Source of the DNA: Termitomyces sp. T153
Taxonomy: Eukaryota > Basidiomycota > Agaricomycetes > Agaricales > Lyophyllaceae
Assembly (NCBI GenBank): GCA_018296165.2
Contig: JACKQL020000015.1
Location: 186,001 to 250,000 of the forward strand
Direction of reading: 5' to 3'
DNA: 64,000 nucleotides
Both the position numbers and the translations under genes were made by a program. The notes beneath the pieces are model-generated. The model was not told the origin of the DNA, searched no databases, and worked only from the letters and a program-made list of their open reading frames with translations. Positions 1-11,890 of this stretch are shown here, piece by piece (position 1 is the first letter of the stretch; each line of letters opens with the position of its first letter).

Positions 1-707
1 TTTGTGAGGACGTTATGGTCAAGAGGACTTGAACATGATAGACGGAGTCGAGTGAAATGAGATGGAGACAAGACAAGAATGAGAATAGATTCAGGCAGAG
101 ACACAGAACAATAATGAAAAGATAACAGAATAGAGACAAGATAAGACCAGGAGACTGAGAATAAGGAAAACAAGACACAGAACATGAAACACAAGAAGAA
201 ACAATCAGAAACGCATCAGGAAAGGCAGGTAGGTAGATAAGTAGGTAATCTCAAGACTAGAGTATGAGGAGCTACTCTATGTCTTATATACTGACTACTG
301 AAGAGCTTCGGGAATGTCGGCTGTGGTGGCAGGGCTTGGCGGAGCTCGATGGAGTCAACGGGTGTCAGTTATGACCTGAGGGTGGGCCACATTGATATGT
401 TGATGGGATCAATTGTTGATGCGGTCTGTTCTGGGGTTGTCGTGATACTCCAGAGTAAGTCAGGGGAGCCAGGGTGTTGAGTCGATGATGTGTAATGGGG
501 TCAGGCATGGTGGGGGAGTGGTTCCAGGGGCTCAGGAAGTCCAGGGGAAGCGCTGGCAGCTGCGAGGAAGACGTTGGAGTTGGCCAGGGGGCCATCGGAG
601 TTAGCTGAAAATGCGTCAGAGTTAACCAGAGTAGGCGCAGAGTGCTGGGGAAGTTTGACGAAGCGTCGGGGGAGGTTCTGGGGGGATAGGGGTTTGTTGG
701 GCAATGT
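1..707 (+). mobile_element. LTR1-family long terminal repeat, 5'-truncated by window edge
   Basis: This stretch aligns base for base with the distal two thirds of the LTR at 4641-5814; position 1 corresponds to about 5061. It carries the same landmarks: the 'gtcttatatactgactactg' block near 280 and the 'gaagcgtcgggggaggttctgg' block near 660. Homology stops at about 707, roughly 30 bp before the usual LTR end (GGTCGTGACA), so the 3' tip is replaced or deleted. It is probably the 5' LTR of the element whose other LTR is 4641-5814. The true LTR start lies outside the window. Confidence 0.8.
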
Positions 708-3700
708 GTTGCTGTGGAGCAGGGGTGGGACAAGGACTGGGTGCAGAGTCAGCTGGGCAAGGCATGGAAGACCCGGGTGTTGGTGGAGGGGAGCGCGGGG
801 CAGGTGGGGCCTCTGTGGGGTGGGCAGAGGGAGGGGGCGCCCTCAGTGGTGGACCGTGGGAAGCAGAGAGCTTCCCTACCATTGGGGACAGGGCCCAGCA
901 AGAGGCTGCAGGGGCACGAGCCAATGGCAAGCCCTCTGGGATTTCACGTTTACTCTCCTACTCTAGACGTGGCCCTGGGATGGGCATCAAGTTCTCCAGA
1001 GCCCCTGCCTTCAATCACAGAGGTCTTCCTTCACAAGTGGGTGGAGGTGCTAACAGCAGCATTGACAGCACAGGAAGGGGAGCTTTGATGGGTGAGGGAG
1101 GATCAAGATGTGGCATGGGCGGAGAAGGAGGCATTGGAGCGGGTGCAGAACACCTCAGTGCAAGTGGCACCAGAGTGAGCGCCAGAGGTATGGGGCTTGT
1201 GGGAGCGTCTGACACAGTGGGAGGTGCAGCCCCCAGAGGAGGCGGAGCAGTGGGAAATGGCACTGGAGGGTGGTTTGCTGCGGGTGGAGTTGGAGGTAGT
1301 GAGGCAGAGGGAGGATTGGCTGGCCAATGAGGCCACTTTGGGGCGTGCAGGGATCCTTTGTAGGTGCTGTTCCCAATTCTCCGCCTGTTACTAAATGGGT
1401 CATGTTTGGGGTCAGGTTGGGTGCGGGAGCACCGGGTTCTCTTGGATGGTGCCTCCGCAGTGTTTGCATTGATCCAAGATGGGTTGGCACAGATGCCCAT
1501 GGGTCAGCCCCTGGAGTTGCAGCAGGGGATGGTGAGGGTGGGGAGGTTGCTGGTGGGGCATTGGTGGTGTAATGCGGTGGCCCCGGGGTCATGGTGGGAA
1601 GTGGCAGCGGATATGAGGGAGGCTTTGCCGGGGTTGGCAGAGGTCTTGGCAGTGGTGCAGGCCCAGATGGAGATTGATTTGGGGGTAGGGATGGCGGGGG
1701 TTCCGGGGGAAGAGTGAGGGGGTGGTCGGGCCCCGCTTCTTGTCATCTTTGAGTTTGCTGCTTTGTTCCGCCTTGTATTATATATTTTTCTTGTACTTTC
1801 TAATATGTCTTCATTGTTCCTGAGTGTGTGAAGTGAGACTTTAATTGTGTGAGGATAAGTGAAACATGCAGGGGTGCTGGTGGGAGTTGCATCCCTAGTG
1901 GATCCAGAGGTGGGGGTTAAGCCCACTAATGCCATCTGTGTTGGCTAGTCCTGGGGTTGTCAGGATGGGGTGGAGCGCCATGGGAAGGGTTTCCAAGGCT
2001 GGGTGGAGGTGTTGGGAGTCTTCCTACGGAGTTCCATGGTGTTTTTGGGCAGCATTGCTGGGTTTGATTCTTGGGGCTTCAGACCCAGGGTGTAGGGGTT
2101 TTCTTCAGTCTGCAGCAGAGATGTGCATTGTGCTGGTTCAAGGGGGTGGACCTCCAAGTCTTTGACATGTGTTCAGGATGGTCAGGGCTTTGGTCTTTCG
2201 TTGGTGCGGCTGGCAGGAGCAGGGGGGGGGGGGGTGGAGGTCTTCCAGTAGTCCAGCCTTTATGCTGATGTGGGTGGTGGGGTGGCAGAGGTCCTTTTTA
2301 ACAGTGGTGGGGGTGGCAGAGTGAGGCTTGTCCTCGGGGTGTAGTCGGTCAGAGGAGGGAGTTCCTAGCAGCTTAGTGGCAGAGCCCCTGAGGTAGGGTG
2401 GTCCCTGTAATAAGTTGGTGGGGGGCTGTTTTCCATGCCATCTATGCTATGGGTTTGGTCAGTGTAGAGGCAGAGGTACTCCCTTAAGGTGAGGGTTGCA
2501 TTTCCTTGGTTGGAGGTGCCCGGAGGTCTACGTTTGGGTGGGGTTGTGCATGGTGGGGTGTTGTCGAGCTCCAGAGTATTGTATTTGGTGAAGGGCACTC
2601 AGGATCGGGCTTTGCTGCGCTCTGGAGTGTTGGTCTTGGTTGAAGTTGTGCTCCAGAGTATTGCGTCTGTGGGCAGGTGTGCTTGGGTGGTGCTTTGGTG
2701 TGCTCTGGAGTGTCAATGACGAGGGGGCAGGGTGCAGGGTGATCAGTCCTGACCAGTTCCTTTGGGTCCAGAGTTGAAGTTTGAGGGTTCCAGATCATCT
2801 ACATGACATTGCTTTCCTGACCAAGGGTAAGTCCAGAGATGGACAGAGGGGTCTTACGTATTTCTGACACTCCCTAGAGTTTGGAGGTCTGTTGGGGTTG
2901 TATTGGTGGATGCTTCTTTAGGCAGGGGCAGCACAGGGGTCAGTTGGGAAATGGCTTGCCCCAGCAGAGATGCTTTGGGGCTTGTTCTATGGGTTGTTCC
3001 TTCTGGGGGTAGGTGGTTCTTTCATCAGGGAAAAAGTTAGCAGTCTGGAGTCAACACAGGAGTCACTCAATGGGGAGTTTGTTGGTTGTGTTGGCTTTGG
3101 GGGTGGTGCAGGGCATAGGAAGGGGTCCAAGAGGCCTTTTGTTGGTCTGCCATTCCAAGCACAAATACTAGGGGTCTGGGGTCAATGCGGGGGTTGGGAT
3201 TGGGTCTTAACTTGTTGGCAGGGTGGTGTCACAAATTGGAGGGGAAGCTCTGGAGTGGGGGTTCTCCTCTAGGTTCATGTCAGCATAACAAGTAGGTGTT
3301 CAATGGATGTTACCACTGAGCAGCAAAGTTGTTGTGTAGGAGTGGTGGTGGCTCCTAGAGCCAAGCTTAGATGGGGGGAGAGCTGGTCTAGCTGTCTTCC
3401 AAGATTTTGGGTGAGTCTGGCCATTGTCCCTCTGTGCGAAATATTTGCTGCGTTGGGAGGAGATGGTCATTCACAATTGTTGGAGGGGGGTGGGGAAGCC
3501 AGCCATGGGGGAGCATTGGTTTGGACTCCCCAAGGGTCATGGTGGGGTCGGGGCAATTCTTCATTCATGCTCCAGAGCAGTCTGGAGGCTGTTGCGCATT
3601 TTGGGTGGGGAGCTACTCTGGGGGTCCCAGAGTTTCTTCTCTTCTTGGGGAGCATTTTGCATTGGGGGAGGGGAGTGGGACAGTGGCGGGGCTGGGACTC

Positions 3701-4640
3701 CAAGGGTGGGATTGCAGCATGTGACATCCTTTGCTGTTTTGTTTAGATGTTGATTCAGGGTGGGTGGCAATGGGGAGAAGCACTGCTTGCTTCTTGGGGA
3801 GAGATTACTTTGCATGGGGTTTGTTTCTGGGTACTCTGTTGGTGTGGTCCCTGCTTGATAGACATCTTCCAGCATAGGGGTGGGGTTGTACGGAGCTGGT
3901 GGTCGGTGATTTATGCTTGTGGGGTAGGAGCTACAGGAGCCTCAGTGTTGAGCTGGCATTGTAGGTCCCCTTGGTTGGATGTTGGATTCAAAGTGGGGGC
4001 CCCGGAATTGTGTTGCTAGGGTCTGGAGTGGTCAGAGAGGCAGATCGGGGTAGCTTCAAGTCGGTGCAGTGATGGCTGAGTTAGCCAGGGGGTCCTAACT
4101 GATCCTGGAAGGGGTTTCTATAATTTGGGGCATAGCATTGGTCTTGGCATCTTGCATTATTGTGGGTGGGGCTGCTCGGTTGAGCTTGATTCCAATTAAT
4201 GGCAGGGCTAGCCTGGAGGGGGGTCTTTCCTCAGGGAGGATTGTGGGTGAAAGTTGAATGATCTGTTGTGTGGTGTTGGAGAAGTTGCCAAGCAGTGGAC
4301 CGAATTGTCGCTGGGGTCTTGGTGAAGCCTTGGTGATGCCAGGTTTGGTCTTTGCAGGAAAGCGGAGCTGGCAGAGAAGGTATGAGAAGGGTGGTTTGCA
4401 GGTGTAGGATTGAGCATGGGTTGGGGAGGGTATCTGTGGATAGAGCCAATGTATGGGTGTAGCCAGAGTGGAAGGGACGTTTTGGTGTCAGATCTGCGAC
4501 TCAGTGTGCATTGGCAAATGGGGTAGGGCTGTATAAGGGTTTCCAGGCATGGGTCGACCATAGACATCAGAATTGTTTGGCAAATGTGTGTGGGGCATGT
4601 GCGGACATCATAAATGGGGTAAGGTAGAGTCTTGAGATTA
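708..4640 (+). mobile_element. Internal region of a non-autonomous LTR1 element (LARD-like)
   Basis: About 3.9 kb lies between two same-orientation LTR1 copies. I see no protease, reverse transcriptase or integrase in it. Only the first kilobase (714-1717) shows a coding trace. The rest (about 1720-4640) is strongly G/T-rich on the plus strand and A/C-poor, with recurring ctccagagt/ctctggagtgt phrases around 2570-2720 and many stops in every frame. Long LTRs, a single coiled-coil ORF and no pol suggest a large retrotransposon derivative mobilised in trans. The long Pro-rich frames on the minus strand are composition artefacts. Confidence 0.55.
714..1717 (+). pseudogene. Degenerate coiled-coil ORF of the LTR1 element
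   Basis: One plus frame (714 to about 1394) is open except for TGA stops near 1086 and 1171. It continues after a frameshift at about 1370-1400 in another frame to 1717. The translated part is rich in Glu, Arg, Leu and Gln. It contains a charged helical stretch with the phrase RREDWLANEA-like (here RQREDWLANEA, near 1300), then LLDGAS and WWEVAADM. The same segment recurs inverted at 6029-6215 with the reading preserved, so it belongs to the transposon family. It has no recognisable enzyme domain; a Gag-like structural role is a guess. Both stops are compatible with CGA-to-TGA changes. Confidence 0.5.
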
Positions 4641-5814
4641 TGTCAGGTTCCGCTGACCACAGGGGCTCAGCTACACTGGGCGAGTCCTTACTAAGCAGAC
4701 GTGATTCCCTGCACTGACAACCATGCACTCAGAGGTGTTCCAAACATTGGGGACTTGTGAGGATAGTTAGTGGAGATTGGTCCGAGCAAGTCCAGGGAGG
4801 TCTGGAGGAGTAGAGGATGAGTTGCAGGGATGGGGGATGGGCTTGGCAGGGTTCAGGCATAAGTCTGTGTGTGAGTATTGTGGGTGCAGAGGAGGTGGAG
4901 GCTATGCAAATGACAGGAGCGGAGCTGGGGTTCTAATGGGGGATCAATGGGGATTGATGGAGTTTGGAGCCAAGCATGTAGTGGGGTTTGGAGCCAAGCA
5001 TGTAGTGGGGTCCAGAGTTGGTAAAAGAGTGTTGGAGGTTTGTAATTGTAACTGCAGAGTTTGTGAGGACATTATGATTGAGAGGACTTGAATACAATAG
5101 ACAGAATCAAACAAGACAAGACGGAGTCGAACGAAATGAGACGGAAACAAGATGAGAACAAGAAGAGATTCAGGCAGAGACATGGAACAATAACAAAAAG
5201 ATAACAGAATAGAGATGAGATAAGATCAGGAGACTGAGAATAAGGAAAACAAGACATGGAACATGAAACACAAGAAGAAACAATCAGAAACACATCAGGA
5301 AAGGCAGGTAGGTAGATAAGTAGGTAATCTCAAGACTAGAGTACGAGGAGCTACTCTATGTCTTATATACTGACTACTGAAGAGCTCCGGAAATGTCGGC
5401 TGTGGTGGCGGGGCTTGGTGGAGCTTGATGGAGTCAATGGGTGTCAGTTATGACCAGAGGGCAGGCTGCATTGATATGTTGATGGGATCAATTGTTGATG
5501 CAGTCCATTCCAGGGTTGTCGTGATACTCCAGGGTAAGTCAGGGGAGCCAGGGTGTCGAGTCGATGATGTGTAATGGGGTCAGGCATGGTGAAGGAGTGG
5601 TTCCAGGGGCTCAGAAAGTCTAGGGGAAGCGCTGGCAGCTGCAGGGAAGACATCGGAGTTGGCCAGGGGGCCATCGGAGTTAGCCAAAAATGCGTTGGAG
5701 TTAGCCGTAGTAGGTGCAAAGTGCTGGGGAAGTTCGACAAAGTGTCAGGGGAGGTTCTGGGGGGACAGAGGTTTGTTGGGCAATGTACAGGGGTCCAGGG
5801 AACAGGTCGTGACA
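4641..5814 (+). mobile_element. LTR1-family LTR, full length (1174 bp)
   Basis: It begins TGTCAGGTTCCGCTGACC and ends CAGGTCGTGACA, matching the termini of the other full copies (24431-25575, 25860-27019, and 48868-50009 inverted). The 5-bp flanks (gatta on the left, atcag on the right) do not match. It is therefore not a simple solo LTR but the 3' LTR of the element starting before position 1, with a rearranged right flank. Confidence 0.85.
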
Positions 5815-6028
5815 ATCAGGCATGGTGGGGGAGTGGTCCCAGGGGCTCAGGAAGTCCAGGGGAAGCGCTGGCAGCTGCAGGGAAGACATTGGAGTTAGCC
5901 AAGAATGCGTCAGAGTTAGCTGGAGTAGGCGTGGAGTGCTGGGGAAGTTTGACAAAGCGTTGGAGGAGGTTCTGGGGGATGGGGGTTTGTCAGGCAATGT
6001 ACAGGGGTCCAGGGAACAAGTCGTGACA
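5815..6028 (+). repeat. Tandem duplication of the LTR1 3' end
   Basis: After the LTR ends at 5814, its last 230 bp or so start again at 5818 (caggcatggtgggggagtgg). They run to a second copy of the terminus at 6028 (aacaagtcgtgaca), with a deletion of about 25 bp relative to the first copy. This gives a head-to-tail duplication of the LTR end, probably from slippage or unequal exchange. Confidence 0.75.
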
Positions 6029-7341
6029 TGCATGCCCCAAAGCGGCCTCATTGGCCAGCCAATCCTCCCTCCGCCTCACTACCTCCAACTCCGCCTGCAG
6101 CAAACCACCCTCCGGCACCATTTTCTGCTCCTCTGCCTCCTCCATGGGCTGCACCTCCTGCTGTGTTGGATGCTCCTGCAAGCCCCATACCTCTGGTGCT
6201 CGCTCCAGTGCCTCCCTGGACCCCCGTACATTGCCCAACAAACCCCCATCCCCACAGAACCTCCCCTGATGCTTCATCAAACTTCCCCAGCACTCCATGC
6301 CTACTCCAGCTAACTCCAACGCATTCTTGAATAACTCCGACAGCCCCCTGGCCAACTCCAATGTCTTCCCCGCAGCTGCCAGCGCTTCCCCTAGATCTCC
6401 TGAGCCCCTGGGACCACTTCCCCGCTGTGCCTGACCCCGTTACACGTCATCGACTCGACACCCTGGCTCCTATGACTTACCCTGGAGTATCATGACAACC
6501 TCAGAACGGACCACGTCAACAATTGATCCCATCAACATATCAATGTGGCCTGCCCTCTGGTCATAACTGACACCCATTGACTCCATCAAGCTCCACCAAG
6601 CCCTGCCACCACAGCTGACATTCCCAGAGCTCTTCAGTAGTCAGTATATAAGAAGTAGAGTAGCTCCTCATACTCTAGTCTTGAGATTATCTACCTACCG
6701 GCCTTTCCTGATGTGTTTCTGATTGTTTCTTCTCCTGCTTTGTGTTCCATGTCTCGTTTTCCTTATTCTTAGTCTCGCGGTCTTATCTCATCTCTATTCC
6801 GTTATCATTTCATTATTGTTTCATGTCTCTGCCTGAATCTTTTCTTGTTCTCATCTTGTCTCCATCTCATTTTGTTCAACTCCGCCTCATCTCGTTTGAT
6901 TCTGTCTAATGTGTTCAAATCCTCTCAACCATAATGCCCTCACAAATTCCGCAATTACAATTACGAACCCCCAACACTCTTTCACCAACTCTGGACCTTG
7001 CTATATGCTCAGCTCCAAACCCCATCAATCCCTGTTGATCCCCCATCAGAACTCTGGTTCCACTCCCATCATTTGCATAGCCTCCGCCTCCTCCACACTC
7101 ACAGTACTCACATACAGACTTATGCCTGAACCCCACCAAGCCTGCCCCCCTTCCCCACAACTCCTCCTCTACTCCTCCGGACCTCCCCGAACTTGCTCGG
7201 ATCAATTCCCACTAACTATCCTCACAAGCCCCCAGTGTTTGGAACACCTCTGAGTGCCCGGTTGTCAGTGCAGGGAATCACATCCACCTAGTAAGGACTT
7301 GCCCAGTGTAGCTGAGCCCCCGTGGTCAGCAGAACCTGACA
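6029..7341 (-). mobile_element. Inverted deletion derivative of an LTR1 element
   Basis: On the minus strand an LTR1 copy runs from 7341 (TGTCAGGTTCTGCTGACC) to about 6216. It lacks its last 13-14 bp and is joined directly to about 190 bp of internal coiled-coil coding sequence (6215-6029) equivalent to about 1150-1345 of the plus-strand element. Compared with that element, the first 440 bp or so of internal sequence is deleted. The two copies meet head to head at about 6029 and form a large imperfect inverted repeat. No target duplication is evident. Confidence 0.75.
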
Positions 7342-7559
7342 CTTACATCAAGGCCACTTGAACTTCACATCTGGGCAAAAGACAATCCAAAATTGTTCCA
7401 TATTTTCATGCAATATTTCAAATATAATTTTCCAATACAAGCCTCATAAGCCTCATACTTATGATTTTGCTGGATGACAACTTGTGCCAATGCACTGATG
7501 ATTTTCATACTTGGAGGCTTTCACTTTGTACCCAATCCTCACCCTGGAGCTAAACTATG
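7342..7559. other. Intergenic spacer before the DIRS element
   Basis: A/T-rich sequence between the inverted LTR1 copy and the first DIRS repeat. I see no coding or structural signal. Confidence 0.4.
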
Positions 7560-7571
7560 AGCAGAGTAGTC

Positions 7572-7695
7572 TCTCTCCTTGTCCTGCTCTCTTTCTTTAC
7601 TCATACAGAGCTCATCAGGTTTGTCATGCCTACATCCCACTCCCTTTCCTTACTCACACAGAGCTTATCAGTCCTTTGAACTCAGCTTTTTGTTT
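7572..7695 (+). repeat. DIRS split repeat A1
   Basis: The phrases ctctctccttgtcctgctc, tttcttactcacacagagctt and gtcctttgaactcagctttttgttt recur at 12250-12320 (A2). A1 contains an extra internal duplication of the cacagagct segment, which makes it longer than A2. Confidence 0.65.
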
Positions 7696-8042
7696 ACGCA
7701 GAACACATTTTTCAGCAGACACAATGCATGGTCCAGATCATCTTTGCCTTACAAATGGTCAGTTTGCCCCAGAAAACTACCACTCATCACCACCATCACC
7801 ACCTCTCTTTTCACCATCATCATCCCCCTCTCATCTTTGACACCTTCCCCAGCATCTCCAGCCTTCATGCCTAGAGACAATCAGCCAGTACTCAGCCCCA
7901 ATGCCCCAAAGTTGCAGCCACAAGTTCCTTCTGCTGCACAGAGCAACAATGCCACACTTTCTGGTATGCTAAACATGCTCCATTCCTTTGCTGCTCTGGC
8001 AAATCAGTCCCTGTGTCTTGCTCCTTCTCTTACTAGTGGTAT

Positions 8043-8835
8043 CTAGGCAGCTCCCCCTGCAGCATTCCCAGCATTTGTGTCAACAGACCAATCTCCCACC
8101 AGTAAGTCTCTACCCACCCTCTTCCCTGCCATCAAGACAAGCATGCTGCTGAATATTGCCTGCCACAAGTTCTGCCTGATGGATCTCTGTAAACTTGACC
8201 CCACATCAAAGTTTTGATGTGCTGATATGGAGCATACAGATGCAAACAGCTCATGGATCACTGGCTTGAAGGATTACCCTGCTTTCCACAACCTCCTCAT
8301 ACCCTTCTCCACATACTTCTTGGTACTCCAAGCCTTTGCAGCTTCATCAGGCAATATGCATGCCACTTTCTTGATTTGTCACAGAGGGGTGAGGTATATA
8401 TCACACCTCACAAATTTCAACCAGAAGTATGAGTAGTCTGCAGTTCTGCAGTACTACATCCAATTCCACCTTAACTGCTGCCAGGAGATGCCAGCAGGCT
8501 CTTATATGGGCTGGGCCAAGCCTGACAACTTGCTCCTGACAGAATTTTGCTTGGGTAATGCAAGAATGCCAGTGGCATTGTGCAAGTCCACAGGGAAGTG
8601 TGATTGTGATGTCAGCTCAGAGGTTGCATTTAACAAGAGCATCTGCACCACATTACATTGCCCTGACAGCTGCATCCACAAGTGCTGCAAATGCAACAGC
8701 AAAGACCACACAGAAAAGGACTGTAAGAAAACCCTGAAGGTGTGCTGCAGCAGGCTTGGAGCCCACCAAACAGGTTTTATCTACTCTGGTCTTAGCTTCA
8801 TCTCCCCCTCCAAACTTCTCACCCAACCTCTCTAA
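8043..8835 (+). pseudogene. DIRS Gag-like ORF with zinc knuckle (broken)
   Basis: Two plus-strand pieces in register (8227-8436 and 8488-8835) are separated by a stop at 8434. They give a protein with an NLLIPFSTYFLVLQ-type helical segment and, near 8660-8730, a Cys/His-rich knuckle (CIHKCCKCNSKDHTEKDCKK). This places it as the nucleocapsid-type ORF upstream of the DIRS reverse transcriptase. The start is not fixed; the frame may begin as early as about 7840. Internal stops make it non-functional. Confidence 0.55.
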
Positions 8836-9201
8836 CTCACATCTCTTCCCTCTAGGTCTGCCACCTCCACCATGGCCCAACTCTGATCTACACTGCAACC
8901 TCAATGCACCTATGCCACAACTTTCCTGCTCCCTAGCTTCTTCGCCTCTTGTCTTCAATGCATGGCAATTTTATCTATAGGACTATTCTGATCCTTTATT
9001 TGTATCATCCATCCTCAATATAATTAAATTTGGTGCTAATATTAGTTTCATTGGCAAGGAATGCAGCCAGGCATATAAAAACCTTAAGTCCACATTTGAG
9101 AATGGCAATTTTGTGGGCTCATCTATCTGTTCCCTTGTGACACATTCTTATGCTGCAGGACCCTTTGATGCCCCCCTTTTCTAGACTTTTAATGCTCACC
9201 A

Positions 9202-10760
9202 TTGGGTGCAGTTGGGTGCATATGGAATCTAAAGAAGCTATACTTGATCAATCACCTTTCTTGGCCGGAGGGCTCTTCAGTCAATGAGGAGATCCTCAAC
9301 AACAAGGGACACATTGTCTACAACATGTTTACAAAGGCCTTGGATGATCTGCAGTGCCTTGGTCCTGGAACTCTGGTGGCTAAACTTGACCTCAAAGATG
9401 CTTTTTGCCATATCCCTGTCTAAGCTGAAGATTAGCATCTCCTCAATTTTAAATGGAGCTCAAGGTTCTATTACCTTCTTGTTCTGGCTTTCAGTCTTAA
9501 ATCTGCACCTTACATCTTTAACCTCTTTGCTGAGGCTCTGCACTGGATTATTCAGCACCACATCCTGGCTTCTCTCTGCCACTATCTAGATGATTTCCTC
9601 CTCCTTTTCTCCCCCTCCTCACTCTCCTCAATGCCAAAGGCTGCTGTTGAATGGGTTTCAAGTCTTGGTAGAGAGCTGGGGCTCTCTTTTCAGGACTCCA
9701 AAACAATATGGCCAACAATTAGGCTTGAGTTTCTTGGGCTGGAAATTGATTCTGAAGCCATGGAAGCACAGCTTCCACATGATAAAATGGCTTTCTTGGT
9801 GGAGCTACTTGACTGTCAGGGGACTTCCATTTCCAACCTCCATGACTGGTTCCAGAACCTCCAGAGAACTGTGGAGTTCTCCATATTACCTCAGCAATCA
9901 TTGCCCTAAAATTAGGAGCAGCTCTAGTCTTCTGTACAGTAGTTCTCATGCCTCCACCACCCACTAATGCAACATGCTGAGCAGCAGGGATTCTTAGACT
10001 TGTTCTCTTTGGATTCCCCTCTGCTAGGTGATTAGTTACTGATTGTATTGTTGTCTACTCTGCTAATATACTTCAGATTCCCTTCTGCTAGCTGCATGAC
10101 TCCCATCTGCCACTCCAGAGGTTGCCCTTACATTGACAAATGGTTGTCCAAACAAAAATGCTCCCTTTGTGAGCTGCAGGAACTCACTGGCTTCTTACAG
10201 TTTGCCTCTTAGGTCATACCTCAGTCACAGACTTTTCTCTGCCAACTTTTTGACTTCTACAGCTCATTCACCTCTCACAGCTCATTCACCTCTCCTTTCA
10301 TGATACACTACATCTCCAAAGCAGTGGCATCAGACATTTGCTGGTGGAAAATGTTCAGTGCTTGCTGAAATAGTATGATGCTTTTGAGTCCATCATGGCT
10401 GGCAGTATCTGTCCACACTGATGCAAGTAGAAGGAAAAGTCTTGGGGGGGTTATTTCTCAGCAATGGTTTTTAGTGTGAGTTCTCCAGAGGTTCTGCACT
10501 TATGATATCCAATTCAAGGAGATATTTGCTATTCTCTACACAATTTTGTGCTCAGGGGATGTGTGGCACAGCCATCACATCACATTTTTCTGCAACAACT
10601 TGCCAGTGGTGGCCTAGCTTAACTCAGGAACAGCAAATTTAGTCCACAGCATGCAGGTCTTAAGGACCATCATCATGCTAGCAGCTTGTCTCAATTTTTC
10701 ATTTTCTTTTGTTTGGATTCCTTCTGAGAAGAATGCACTTGCTGATGCTGCTGCTTGATT
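9202..10760 (+). pseudogene. DIRS reverse transcriptase-RNase H (broken)
   Basis: The reverse transcriptase starts with a LSWPEGSSVNEEI-type motif near 9260. It continues through AKLDLKDAFCHIPV (about 9380-9423), followed by a stop, and reaches the catalytic box HYLDDFLLLF at about 9580-9606 after frameshifts. The fingers and connection continue in another frame with LEFLGLEID near 9730. RNase H-like segments follow: VHTDASRR near 10415, an LNSGTANLVHSMQVLRT segment near 10620, and SEKNALADAA near 10728. Motif order and the YLDDF box match the DIRS family rather than Ty3/gypsy (YLDDI). Several stops and at least two frameshifts are visible. Confidence 0.7.
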
Positions 10761-11890
10761 CTAGTATAGCAAGCTATTTCAGCTCACCCTGCAACTTCCT
10801 CACACACCTCATCTTGGAAATCCCTCCTCACTGGTATGAAGCACACACTAACCTCTTGCCTCAAGCAGCATTCCATTTGTGGCATGGACTGGCTACAAGC
10901 ACTAGGAAGACCTACTCCACTGGCCAAAAATCTTACATTGACTTCTGCCAGCTTAATCCAGTTGTGCTCAGTGAACCAGGCCACTATCTCCCCACTACTG
11001 ACCAAGCAATTGTTGAATTGGTCTGTTCACCCAGCAACCATGACCTTGAACCTAAGACCATCAAAAGCTACCTCTCTGCTGTTTGTTCCTTGCATGTTGA
11101 CAAAGGGCTTCCCTTTGACACTTGCAAATCTGAGACAATCCAAAGAGTCATCTGTGGCATCAAACGATTCCAGAGTGAGCATAAGTGTTGTCCAAAACAA
11201 CCCATCACCCTTGACATCCTCCAGAGGCTGGCTGCAGTAGCAGGTGACCTTTCCAGCCTGTTTGAGGCCTCCTTCAACATGGCATTCAAGGCAGCCTGGG
11301 CAGGATTTCTCCATTGTAGTGAATTTATGCTTAGGCAGGCTGAGAAATTCAACCCTGCATCTCACCTCACTTGTGGATGCATCACTTTCCTGCTATCTCT
11401 TGAATCCCCTTCTCATGTCTGACTCGACCTTCCCACATCTAAAGCCAATCCATTTCAAGAAGGTGTATCCATCTTGCTGGCCAAAGCACCTGCCAACATG
11501 TCCACATGCCCAGTATCAGCATTGCAAAAGATGTTCTTGCTTGACTCCAGGCCTCTGAATGCTCCACTCTTTACAGACCCAGATGGATCACCCCTTTCTC
11601 ATGAGGTCTTTGTTGCCATGCTCAAGCAGCATCTCTTACTTTGCAGCATTGATCCTGCTCAATTTTCAGGCCATAGCTTCTGCTGCCATGCAGTCACTGC
11701 TGCTGCAGAGGTGGGATTTGCTGATCACAAGATACAACTTCTAGGTTGCTGGCACAGTGACACTTATAAACTCTACATTGACATCCCCCATGAACAGATC
11801 CTGGGCCTCTCTGCATGCCTCCATCTGGCTGCTTCTCATGCACACTATTTCAAGCCTCCATCTCTTTGGTTTGCTCCCTCTCTGGCTTGA
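10709..11890 (+). pseudogene. DIRS tyrosine recombinase (broken)
   Basis: The N-terminal core-binding part (10709-11422) contains a SGQKSYIDFC-like motif (TGQKSYIDFC) and helical segments typical of the phage-integrase fold. The catalytic C-terminus (11474-11890) is in another frame: HEVF, then SGHSFCCHAVTAAAEVGFADHKIQLLGCWHSD (residues split here for description), then TYKLYID with the putative nucleophile Tyr. In active relatives the box after SGHS is F-R-R-G; here both Arg codons read Cys, and the Arg of LGRW is also Cys. These are CGN-to-TGN changes. The enzyme cannot be active. Confidence 0.75.

Noticed and set aside
622..1935. Long Pro/Ser-rich minus-strand open frames over the LTR1 region
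   Set aside because: They follow from the G-rich composition of the plus strand. The plus frame carries the coiled-coil coding signal that recurs in the inverted copy.
4641..5814. Solo LTR with target duplication
   Set aside because: The flanking pentamers (gatta and atcag) do not match, and an internal region plus another LTR lies on its left.
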